Of a stretch of 64,000 nucleotides of DNA, positions 18,394 through 26,082 are shown piece after piece. The notes below the pieces were generated by a model. It was not told the origin of the DNA, ran no database searches, and was given only the letters and a program-made list of their open reading frames with translations. Source of the DNA: Akkermansia sp. (GTDB lineage Bacteria > Verrucomicrobiota > Verrucomicrobiia > Verrucomicrobiales > Akkermansiaceae); contig NZ_JAJBTT010000001.1 in NCBI RefSeq assembly GCF_020860705.1, positions 142,438 through 206,437 on the forward strand. Reading direction: 5' to 3'. Made by a program: the position numbers and the translations under genes. Numbering within the stretch: the stretch's first letter is position 1; each line of letters starts with the position of its first letter.

Positions 18394-20118
18394 ATGACCC
18401 CTCCCCATGCATCCACCGGTTCCGTAGAACGGTACCCGGACAGACACGGTTTTCTGTCCGCCATCTGCCAGGCTCTCCGCGCCGCGTTCATTCCGCGCCG
18501 CATGCGGTGCCTGTGGGCGGCCAGCCTCGTGGCGGCGCTGGTGGTCAATCCGTATGTACTCAATGACGGACAGAGCGTGCTGATGAGCTGCATGGGCATT
18601 GTCTGCTCCGCCTCCCTGCTCTGCGGCACCATTCTCCTCTGCCTGAAATACCGCTTCACTGCGTACGTCATCCTTCCGGCCGTCATCCTGTTCAATGCGG
18701 GCCTGTACATGATGCAGATGCGGTACGGCCTGACTCTGAACCTTTCCGTCCTTTCCAGCATTGCGGAGACGAATTTCCGGGAAGCCTGCGCCTTTTGCAC
18801 CGCCTCTTCCGTCATGGGGGCCCTGCTGCTGGCGGCATTCATTTACCTGGCTATTTACTGGAGCCGCCGTTCCCTGCGCCAAAAGGCCACGTGGAGCGCG
18901 CTGGCATGCATCTGGGGCCTGTACGGAGCCTTTCTGCTGCTCAGCATTCCGGCCACCTCCTACAGCTCGGAGCCCCTTTACCTTTACTACACTTCCGACA
19001 AGGCCAAAGGCTGGCCCTTCGTGGATTTCATGATGACGTACAAGCTCACGGACGACTACATCACCCAGGACGCGGGAAGCTTCAACGAACTCCGGAGCCT
19101 GCCTTCCTGCGCGGAGCCCCTCTCCTGGTGCGACGCACCGGATGACCTTGCCGTAGTTTTCCACATGGGCGAGAGCGTTCGCGCCGACCATCTTTCCCTC
19201 AACGGTTATCACCGGAATACGATGCCTCTGCTTTCGAAGGAATCCAACGTCGTTTCCTTCCCGCATGCCACCTCCTTCGGCATTGTGACCAGAATTTCCG
19301 CCATCGGCATGTTCACGGATGCGGAACTGTCCAGCCGGAGCCCCCGCCATTCCTCCTTCATCGACCTGTTCAACAAGCACGGTTTCCGTACCATCCGGAT
19401 CATGGACCTGAACGGGGATTCCATCCATGACTATTCCATGGGCATCCTGACCCGGAACTGCCGGGAGCAGAAACAAACGCCTCCCCTGCACCAGACGCCC
19501 GGAATGATGCAGGAACGCACCTCCCTGGTGATGGAGGAAGCCCTGAAACGGCATGGCCGCGGCAAGCAGGTTTACGTCATTTACAACAACGGGAGCCACA
19601 TGGCTTTCAGCTATCCCGCGCAAGCCGGACATTTTACCCCGGCATCCTGCAATATGGACGACCCCAAGGCCCGGCTGGAAGAAACCGTCAATGCGTATGA
19701 CAACTCCATCGTGGATCTGGACGCCTCCATCCACCGCATGATTGCGCAGCTGAAAGACAGGCCGGCCATCTATTTTTACTGCTCCGACCACGGCGTGGCC
19801 CTGGGAGAAGAAGGGAAAATGTTCCAGGGGCACGTGCTGCCGCCCGTTTACCGCCCCGCCATGTTCGTCTGGTATTCGGACGCCTTCGCCTCACGCTACC
19901 CGGACATGGTGCGCGCCTTGAAGGCCAACCGCCTGAAAGCCGTCTCCCACGACCATATTTTCCATACCCTCCTTGCCATGGCCTCCATCCGTTCGGAAGT
20001 CGTCAGAAACGGGTTGAACCTGGCGTCTCCGGACGTCCGGGAAACTCCGGCCCCCATCCAGCCGGAAATACTGGCCGAATGGATGGCCGCCCCCGCACAG
20101 CCGCAGCCGCTCCCGTAA
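18394..20118 (+). CDS. EptA-like phosphoethanolamine transferase (sulfatase fold)
   Basis: A 574-residue inner-membrane enzyme: about five N-terminal transmembrane helices (residues 35-175) then a periplasmic alkaline-phosphatase/sulfatase-fold domain. Such enzymes move phosphoethanolamine from PE onto lipid A, heptose or glycans. Metal-site motifs are present: VVFHMGESVRADHLSLNGY, the nucleophile Thr in GIVTRIS (about 299), NNGSHMAFSYP, and YCSDHGVALGEEGKMFQGHVLPP. The Cys pair that brackets the nucleophile in EptA/MCR (SCGTxTAxSVPCMF) is replaced (SFGIVTRISAIGMF), so that disulfide is absent. It could alternatively act on another envelope glycan. Confidence 0.82.
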   Translation: MTPPHASTGSVERYPDRHGFLSAICQALRAAFIPRRMRCLWAASLVAALVVNPYVLNDGQSVLMSCMGIVCSASLLCGTILLCLKYRFTAYVILPAVILFNAGLYMMQMRYGLTLNLSVLSSIAETNFREACAFCTASSVMGALLLAAFIYLAIYWSRRSLRQKATWSALACIWGLYGAFLLLSIPATSYSSEPLYLYYTSDKAKGWPFVDFMMTYKLTDDYITQDAGSFNELRSLPSCAEPLSWCDAPDDLAVVFHMGESVRADHLSLNGYHRNTMPLLSKESNVVSFPHATSFGIVTRISAIGMFTDAELSSRSPRHSSFIDLFNKHGFRTIRIMDLNGDSIHDYSMGILTRNCREQKQTPPLHQTPGMMQERTSLVMEEALKRHGRGKQVYVIYNNGSHMAFSYPAQAGHFTPASCNMDDPKARLEETVNAYDNSIVDLDASIHRMIAQLKDRPAIYFYCSDHGVALGEEGKMFQGHVLPPVYRPAMFVWYSDAFASRYPDMVRALKANRLKAVSHDHIFHTLLAMASIRSEVVRNGLNLASPDVRETPAPIQPEILAEWMAAPAQPQPLP

Positions 20119-20189
20119 AAAAGGCGGAGGCTCCCTGCACATCCCACCCTTCTGCGAGAGACGGCAAACTTGCAAGGAGTCCGGGAATC

Positions 20190-22424
20190 CTACCGCACCC
20201 GGATCTGGAGGGGATGCCTGATGCACTCGCGGACGCGGCGCACTTCCGCCTCCCATCCGGCGGCGGATTTAACCGGGGAAGCCTTGTCCCAAACCGCTCC
20301 CAGGTACCAGTCAAAAGGCTTGCCGCTCTCCACTTCCCTGGTCCAGTAGGTGCAGCCCTCCGCATCCTCCGCCCGGCCTTCCGGAAGCCAGGGTGCGATC
20401 ACCGCGGTTCCAAAGCAGCCGTCGTTCTTCCGAGGGGTGCTCCAGGCGGTGATGATCCCGCCGTTTTCCCGGTCTGCCATGACGGTTTCATACTTATTCC
20501 TTCCTTTTCCCGTATCCAATCCCACTCCGGCCTTCACCATGTCCGCCCCCTGGACGGCCAGCGTGCTGCGGACCCTGGAGAAACGGCTGCCCGCATCCAG
20601 AGTCACCTTCCGCGTCTCCGCAACATGCATGCCGTCTCCAACGCCCCACGGAGCATAAACCACCTCAAAAGCAGTCTGCACCGGACCGTTATACAGCGTC
20701 CGGGCGCTGACCCAGTTCCCTGACACATACGGCTTCCTGTCCCTGAACACGGCGATGCCGCCGCAGCCCCGGCCACGCCCCACATTGTACATGTCCAGCC
20801 CCTTGCCATGGTCACGGTGGTAATCACCCCTCTTGTAAAATTCATTGATGACGGGTTGCCAGGCGCGCTTGCTCCAGACGTCCGTTCCGCTGGAAACCAG
20901 GCCTTCCCCCGCAGGAGCGGACCTGGCAACGGCCGGACCGTAAATCCGGTGCGCCGTAAGATCGTTTTCCCAGGCGAAATCATCCAGACGCTCCGGCACC
21001 GGACGGCTGAAACAGACTTCCGCAGAGGGAGCCGCCTTCAGGGAGGAATTTTCCAGAATCCAGAAATCACGGACCGTTCCGGGACGGAAACTACCCTGGA
21101 ACAGCAGGGTATCCGTCCGGCCGTCTCCATCCGTGTCCGCCAGCTGGTGAGGAACCACGCGCCCATGGCGTACATCAAACACGCGCAAACGGGAGTCATT
21201 CCCGGAAGCCCCCCGCGGCCAGGGAACGGCCACCGTTTCATTCGGGCGGAACATGAAGAGGGGGTTCGTGACGGTCACGGTTCTTTTCTGCGGATGGTCC
21301 CGCCCAATGACCCACTTGCGCAATTCGCAGCCTGCCATCAGATAGGCTCCGGCGCCGTACACCTCCGTATCCTCCCCGGAATAATGTCCCGGCTTGTCGG
21401 CAATAGGCTGCACCCATCCCAGGGCTCCTTCCGGAGTCACGGCCTCGCAGGCGGCCTTCCATGCCCTGCGGATGACGGGAAGATATTCCTCCGCATCCAG
21501 ATACCCCTGGTTCACGCCCCACATCATGCCGTACATGATAAACAGAGTTCCGCTCATTTCCTTCAAGGGAGGATGTTCAGGGTCCATCAGGCTGGCATGC
21601 CATGACCCGTCGGGCGACTGGAGCTTTTTCAAAGACGCCGCCAGGCGCTTGAGCAGTGCCGTGTAATAGGGGCGGGAAGGCCAGTCATGCGGCATATCCT
21701 GCAATAGGAGGGGGAGCCCCGCCATCACCCAGCCGTTGCCCCGGCTCCAGAACATCTTTTTCCCATTGGCCGCCGGAATGGTGAAATAACGGGAATCCCG
21801 GAAGAACAGCCCCTCCTTCCTGTCAAAAAGATAATCGCACGCAGCCTTGTATTCCCTGTCCATGAACTCCAGATACCGGCGGTCTCCGGTATAGGCCGCC
21901 AGTTTCACGAATACGGGAGGGGACATGAACAGGGCGTCAGACCAGCTCCAGCGGTCCTGGCATCCGGGGGTCTGGAATTGCAGGGAGGCGGAAGAGGGCT
22001 GCGTCATCACTTGATCCAGCACGGCGCGGATCTTTTCCGCCGCGGCGGGACGCCCGTCTTCCATGGCCATTTCCAGCCAGGCGTGCCCTATGGCATGGTC
22101 ATCCGCATGATAATGGCGCTTCAAGGTTTTCCATTCCAGCTCCTCCCCCGCCTTCCTCAGGACCGACAGCGCGATGCCCTCCGGAATGGCCAGGCCGTAC
22201 TGCGCCATTCCGGAATAGAACGCCCCATAGGTCCAATGCAGCGGGGAGCGTTTTTTGGGATGTTCCACCTGCCACCGGGCAACCAGGCTCAAATTGTCCC
22301 GGATGGTTTTCTCCTTCCAATCCGCAGAAGCTCCCGAACCAGGCTGCGGCACAAACAGCAGGGACAGCGCAGGGACCAGGACGCCTTTGGCCCATGGACG
22401 ACATAGAGAAGTGAAAGAGAACAT
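20190..22424 (-). CDS. GH105-type unsaturated glycuronyl hydrolase fused to DUF4861
   Basis: A 744-residue secreted protein with an N-terminal signal (GVLVPALSLLFVPQPGSGAS). Residues about 30-370 form the (alpha/alpha)6 barrel of GH88/GH105: RSPLHWTYGAFYSGMAQYGL, HADDHAIGHAWLEMAM, SWSDALFMSPPVFVKLA, WSRGNGWVMAGLPLLLQDMP, and GAGAYLMAGCELRKW. These enzymes hydrate and split unsaturated rhamnogalacturonyl or related disaccharides. The C-terminal ~370 residues match the DUF4861 type (VTNPLFMFRPNETVAVPWP, GRGRGCGGIAVFRDRK, WYLGAVWDKASP). Such fusions are usual in plant-polysaccharide users, so the substrate in a mucin specialist is unclear. Divergent from the nrdD unit. Confidence 0.85.
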   Translation of the reverse strand: MFSFTSLCRPWAKGVLVPALSLLFVPQPGSGASADWKEKTIRDNLSLVARWQVEHPKKRSPLHWTYGAFYSGMAQYGLAIPEGIALSVLRKAGEELEWKTLKRHYHADDHAIGHAWLEMAMEDGRPAAAEKIRAVLDQVMTQPSSASLQFQTPGCQDRWSWSDALFMSPPVFVKLAAYTGDRRYLEFMDREYKAACDYLFDRKEGLFFRDSRYFTIPAANGKKMFWSRGNGWVMAGLPLLLQDMPHDWPSRPYYTALLKRLAASLKKLQSPDGSWHASLMDPEHPPLKEMSGTLFIMYGMMWGVNQGYLDAEEYLPVIRRAWKAACEAVTPEGALGWVQPIADKPGHYSGEDTEVYGAGAYLMAGCELRKWVIGRDHPQKRTVTVTNPLFMFRPNETVAVPWPRGASGNDSRLRVFDVRHGRVVPHQLADTDGDGRTDTLLFQGSFRPGTVRDFWILENSSLKAAPSAEVCFSRPVPERLDDFAWENDLTAHRIYGPAVARSAPAGEGLVSSGTDVWSKRAWQPVINEFYKRGDYHRDHGKGLDMYNVGRGRGCGGIAVFRDRKPYVSGNWVSARTLYNGPVQTAFEVVYAPWGVGDGMHVAETRKVTLDAGSRFSRVRSTLAVQGADMVKAGVGLDTGKGRNKYETVMADRENGGIITAWSTPRKNDGCFGTAVIAPWLPEGRAEDAEGCTYWTREVESGKPFDWYLGAVWDKASPVKSAAGWEAEVRRVRECIRHPLQIRVR

Positions 22425-22593
22425 AAGATGCTATACGGAACAATCAGCCCGGAAATTTCCTTGCTGAGCATTTCCTCCCCCGCCTTCCCAAGCCGTTTCT
22501 GTTTTCCGCGGGCATTGGAAAAAGCGGAAACATGGGCACATATGGTGCCATGACAGAAAAGGAAGCCGCATTCCCAACCATCCTCCACGGAAT
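22425..22593. other. Divergent control region between GH105 and nrdD, GH105 side
   Basis: Non-coding. It contains a long hairpin (GTTTC-tg-TTTTCC, 22495-22507, opposed by GGAAAA-agcg-GAAAC, 22517-22531) and next to it a near-perfect dyad, catgggcac-atatg-gtgccatg (22531-22552) with one bulged G. These could be operator or leader structures for the minus-strand GH105 gene. Confidence 0.35.
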
Positions 22594-22613
22594 ATATACT
22601 ATATATAGTATAT
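22594..22613. promoter_or_regulatory. NrdR-box-like palindrome upstream of nrdD
   Basis: ATATACTATATATAGTATAT is a perfect 20-bp palindrome whose core (22596-22611) agrees at 14 of 16 positions with the NrdR box form ACACTATATATAGTGT. NrdR is encoded in this window (61361-61852) and represses nrd operons. A second, properly spaced box was not found, so this is a single-site candidate. Confidence 0.6.
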
Positions 22614-22671
22614 TAATAAATATTTCACACATCATTTGCACATTTTCCTTGCGAGAGCTCTCTTTCCATGT

Positions 22672-22822
22672 TTCATTGCGTTCCAGCGCAGGTAACGGAA
22701 GACGGTGAAAATCCGTCGCGGACGCGCCGCTGTAACCGGTAGACGATGGACCGGACACTGACTGCTCAGCAGTCGGGAAGTCCCCATCACATGTCGCACC
22801 GGAAGCCAGAAGACGACCTGAT
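22672..22822 (+). ncRNA. Cobalamin riboswitch
   Basis: The leader contains the conserved core of the AdoCbl riboswitch in order: the GCGCAGGTAACGGAAGACGG stem region, GGTGAAAATCCGTCGCGGACGC, the CGCCGCTGTAACCGG element, and the B12 box CGGAAGCCAGAAGACGACCTG at about 22799-22820. It ends about 165 bases before the nrdD start. No clear U-tract terminator follows, so translational or Rho-dependent control is more likely. Ends are approximate. Confidence 0.92.
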
Positions 22823-22986
22823 GCCCCCGTATCCCATCCCGCGGACAGGATGAACATACGCACAGGTCCTCATCGTGCCCCTTGTGAAGAATGCACGCAT
22901 GCGGCGGCCCTTGCCTATGATTTTCCAGGCTTTTGCCCAGGCTCGCGGATGAACGGTCATCATCCCTTCCAAGCGAGACATCCACC

Positions 22987-25083
22987 ATGGCAACAAGCAT
23001 CATTAAACGTTCCGGAAAAAAGGAACAATACCAGGGCTATAAAATTGAAGAAGCCATCAAGAACGCCTTCCATAGCTCCGGTACCTCCTACAACCGCTCC
23101 ATTTATGAAGAAGTGGAAGCCAAGCTGAGCCATCAGGACAGCGCGCATGTGGAAGAGATCCAGGACATGATTGAACGCGCCCTGTTCCGCTGCGGATACT
23201 TTGACACGGCCAAGACCTTCATCACCTACCGCTTCCTGCACAAAATGCAGCGCGAGCAGCTGGGGGGCCTCTATTCCGGAAACACGTATGTGGACTGCAA
23301 GCAGACGGTGGAGGAATACATCGGCCAGAGCGACTGGCGCATCGCCGCCAATTCCAACACCACGTATTCCAATGCCGGCCTGATCAACAACACGGCGGGC
23401 AAGGTGATTGCCAACTACTGGCTGGACCAGGTCTATTCCGCCCGTGAAGGCGCCGCCCACCGCGAGGGGGACTACCACATCCATGACCTGGACTGCCTGA
23501 CCGGGTACTGTGCCGGCTGGAGCTTGCGCAACCTGCTCAATGAAGGATTCAACGGCGTGCGCAGCCGCGTGAACAGCAGGCCCCCCCGCCACTTCCGGGA
23601 AGCCCTGGGCCAGATGGCCAACTTCCTGGGCATTCTGCAGAGCGAATGGGCCGGAGCGCAGGCGTTCAGCTCCTTTGACACCTTCCTGGCGCCTTACGCC
23701 TTCAAGGACCAGGCGGACTTTACGCGCATCAAGAAGGACATCCGCAGCTTTGTTTACAACCTGAACGTGCCCTCCCGCTGGGGCCAGTCCCCCTTCACCA
23801 ACGTCACCATTGACTGGACGGTGCCACGCGACCTGCGGGACCAGCCCCCCTTCAGCGGAGGGGAACACCTTTTTGAGGGAATGGAAGACCCCGCATTGCT
23901 CGCCCTGGCCCGGGAACGCGGCGTGAACAAGCTGACGGAACTGACCTACAAGCACTTCCAGAAGGAAATGAACCTGATTAACAAGGCCTTTTACGAAGTG
24001 CTCACGGAAGGGGACAGCACGGGACAGCCCTTCACCTTCCCCATCCCCACCGTCAACATCACGGAAGACTTTGACTGGGAGGGGGAAAACGTGCCCCTCC
24101 TGTTTGAAAACGCCGCCAAGATCGGTTCATCCTACTTCCAGAACTTCATCGGCAGCCAGTACACCGTCAATGAAAACGGGGAGCGCGTGCCGGATGAGCG
24201 GGCCTACAAGCCGGACGCCGTACGCTCCATGTGCTGCCGCCTCCAGCTGGACCTGCGGGAACTGCTCAAACGCGGCGGCGGCCTGTTCGGCTCCGCGGAA
24301 ATGACCGGCTCCATCGGCGTGGTCACCATCAACCTGGCCCGGCTGGGCTACCTGTTCAAGCAGAACCGGGAAGCCCTGTTCGCCCGGCTGGGGGAACTGC
24401 TGGACCTGGCCAAATCCTGCCTGGAAAAGAAACGGGCCTTCGTCCAGGAAATGTACGACCGCGGCCTGTACCCCTACACCAAGCGCTACCTGCCCACCTT
24501 CCGCAACCACTTTTCCACCATCGGGGTCAACGGCATGAACGAGCTGCTCCGCAACTTCTCCAACGACACGATGGACATCACCTCCGAGGAAGGCAGGGCG
24601 TTTGCGGAAGAAATCCTGGAATTCATCCGCCTGCGCATGCAGGAATACCAGGAGGAAACGGGCAACCTGTACAACCTGGAAGCCACGCCGGCGGAAGGCA
24701 CCACGCACCGCTTTGCCCGCGAGGACCAGAAACGCTATCCGGACATCCTCCAGGCCGGGCCCGTGGGGCAGCGTTATTACACGAACAGCTCCCAGCTCCC
24801 CGTGGACCACACGAGCGACCTGTTCCGGGCGCTCCAGCTCCAGGATGAATTGCAGTGCTGCTACACCGGGGGCACCGTCTTCCACATGTACATGAATGAA
24901 GCCATCAGCTCTCCGGAAGCCTGCCGGGACATCGTCCGCAAGGTGCTGACCCGCTTCCGCATGCCCTACCTGACGGTTACGCCTCTTTTCTCCGTTTGTG
25001 AAAAGCACGGCTACCTGCGCGGGGAACATCAATACTGCCCCTTCTGTGATGAGGAACTGCTCCACATCCACAGGCACGAATAA
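22987..25083 (+). CDS. nrdD: Anaerobic ribonucleoside-triphosphate reductase, catalytic chain without glycyl-radical segment
   Basis: A 698-residue class III reductase making dNTPs from NTPs anaerobically. Start ATG 22987 gives MATSIIKRSGKKEQY, the first strand of the N-terminal ATP cone (residues 1-90), which senses ATP/dATP. The ten-stranded barrel follows with active-site Cys-containing blocks such as DLDCLTGYCAGWSLRNLLNEG and SMCCRLQLDLRELL. The C-terminus has the zinc-site pattern CEKHGYLRGEHQYCPFCDEE and then stops. The RVxGY glycyl-radical strand that normally follows at once is missing here and is encoded by the next gene (25134). Controlled by a B12 riboswitch and probably NrdR. Confidence 0.95.
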   Translation: MATSIIKRSGKKEQYQGYKIEEAIKNAFHSSGTSYNRSIYEEVEAKLSHQDSAHVEEIQDMIERALFRCGYFDTAKTFITYRFLHKMQREQLGGLYSGNTYVDCKQTVEEYIGQSDWRIAANSNTTYSNAGLINNTAGKVIANYWLDQVYSAREGAAHREGDYHIHDLDCLTGYCAGWSLRNLLNEGFNGVRSRVNSRPPRHFREALGQMANFLGILQSEWAGAQAFSSFDTFLAPYAFKDQADFTRIKKDIRSFVYNLNVPSRWGQSPFTNVTIDWTVPRDLRDQPPFSGGEHLFEGMEDPALLALARERGVNKLTELTYKHFQKEMNLINKAFYEVLTEGDSTGQPFTFPIPTVNITEDFDWEGENVPLLFENAAKIGSSYFQNFIGSQYTVNENGERVPDERAYKPDAVRSMCCRLQLDLRELLKRGGGLFGSAEMTGSIGVVTINLARLGYLFKQNREALFARLGELLDLAKSCLEKKRAFVQEMYDRGLYPYTKRYLPTFRNHFSTIGVNGMNELLRNFSNDTMDITSEEGRAFAEEILEFIRLRMQEYQEETGNLYNLEATPAEGTTHRFAREDQKRYPDILQAGPVGQRYYTNSSQLPVDHTSDLFRALQLQDELQCCYTGGTVFHMYMNEAISSPEACRDIVRKVLTRFRMPYLTVTPLFSVCEKHGYLRGEHQYCPFCDEELLHIHRHE

Positions 25084-25133
25084 CTCTTTTCCACCGACCG
25101 CACCATTTCAAACCCCCAATCATTAAAACGACG

Positions 25134-25328
25134 ATGACCAAACAGGAAATATTAAGCAAATACGCACAGGACCGGACCCGCTGCACCGTTTACACGCGCG
25201 TCATGGGCTATCACCGCCCTGTGGAAACCTTCAACGCCGGCAAGCAGGGCGAATTCCATGACCGCGTCCACTTTGTGGAACCGGGCCGGCCGTGCTCCTG
25301 CTCCGCCCAAACGGAACAGCCGCGGTAA
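25134..25328 (+). CDS. Glycyl-radical domain of NrdD as a separate 64-aa protein
   Basis: The product contains RCTVYTRVMGYHRPVETF then NAGKQGEFHDRVHF, which matches the extreme C-terminus of ordinary NrdD (xxYxRVxGYxRPVxxxNxGKQEEFxxR), including the Gly that carries the radical. It is not just a frameshifted tail: the nrdD stop is followed by 50 bases of unrelated sequence and a new ATG, and the small protein has about 18 residues of its own (MTKQEILSKYAQDRTRC) before the radical strand. Its Cys-rich end (PGRPCSCSAQTEQPR) is odd. It should bind NrdD to rebuild the active site and be activated by NrdG encoded next. Confidence 0.8.
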   Translation: MTKQEILSKYAQDRTRCTVYTRVMGYHRPVETFNAGKQGEFHDRVHFVEPGRPCSCSAQTEQPR

Positions 25329-25354
25329 TTTTCCCAATAACATATGCGAAGTCA

Positions 25355-26071
25355 ATGGGAACGGGTCGGGGCATAGCGGATATCACGCCGCTCACCTTGC
25401 TGGATTTTCCAAACAAGGTGGCCTGCATCTTCTGGCTGAGGGGCTGTAACTTGTTTTGTCAGTACTGTTACAACGTCTCCCTGGTCAGAGGAACGGGTTC
25501 TCCTGCCGGAGACCGGACGGATTACCTTGATTTTCTCAGAGATCGGGTGGGATTTCTGGATGGAGTAGTCCTGTCCGGCGGCGAGTGTACGCTGTGTCCC
25601 GACCTCATCCCCATCTGCCGCGAGATCCGGCAGCTCGGCTTCGCAATTAAAATAGATACCAACGGCACAAGGCCCGGCGTGGTGAAAACACTGGTGGAAG
25701 AGGGTCTTTGCGACTACATCGCCCTGGACTACAAGGCGCCTGCCGAACAATACGGCACCGTTACAGGAAGGCCCGACCTGTTCCCCTCCTTTTCCGAAAC
25801 GCTGGACTACCTGATCGCCTCCCATGTCCCCTTTGAAGTCAGAACCACCGTCCATCCCGATTTATTGACGGAAGATCACGTCAACAACATCATACGCGAC
25901 TTGACAAAGCGAGGGTATGGGGGCAACTACTTCGTGCAAAATTTTTACCTGACCCAACAAACACTCAACTCTCTCCCCGCGCCGAGCCGGTTGTTTGACC
26001 GGACCAGGCTGGAGCAGTCCTCCATCCCCGTCCGCTTCCGCAACTTTGAGTTCGCTCCGGGCAAAGACTGA
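25355..26071 (+). CDS. nrdG: Anaerobic ribonucleotide reductase activating enzyme
   Basis: A 238-residue radical SAM enzyme, the activase that places the glycyl radical. It carries the 4Fe-4S motif CNLFCQYCYN (CxxxCxxC) near residue 34, the SAM-binding VVLSGGECTL, and later FAIKIDTNGTRPGVVK and YIALDYKAP typical of activating enzymes. The family is the longer NrdG2-like type rather than the ~155-residue E. coli NrdG. The start at 25355 (MGTGRGIADITPLTLLDFPNK) lies 26 bases after the small radical-domain gene, so the three genes form one operon. Confidence 0.88.
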   Translation: MGTGRGIADITPLTLLDFPNKVACIFWLRGCNLFCQYCYNVSLVRGTGSPAGDRTDYLDFLRDRVGFLDGVVLSGGECTLCPDLIPICREIRQLGFAIKIDTNGTRPGVVKTLVEEGLCDYIALDYKAPAEQYGTVTGRPDLFPSFSETLDYLIASHVPFEVRTTVHPDLLTEDHVNNIIRDLTKRGYGGNYFVQNFYLTQQTLNSLPAPSRLFDRTRLEQSSIPVRFRNFEFAPGKD

Positions 26072-26082
26072 CCCAGCCGACC

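Noticed and set aside
19270..19310. Apparent loss of the catalytic Thr in the EptA-like protein
   Set aside because: First alignment put Ile at the nucleophile, but matching the whole CGTxTAxSVPC block shows the second Thr is the nucleophile and is conserved; only the cysteines are lost.
18331..19833. 500-codon minus-strand frame opposite the EptA-like gene
   Set aside because: The plus strand carries all sulfatase-fold motifs; the antisense frame is featureless.
25060..25140. nrdD frameshift as the reason for the separate radical domain
   Set aside because: A single base change cannot join the two: a stop, 50 unrelated bases and a new N-terminus lie between them, so a true split is more likely.
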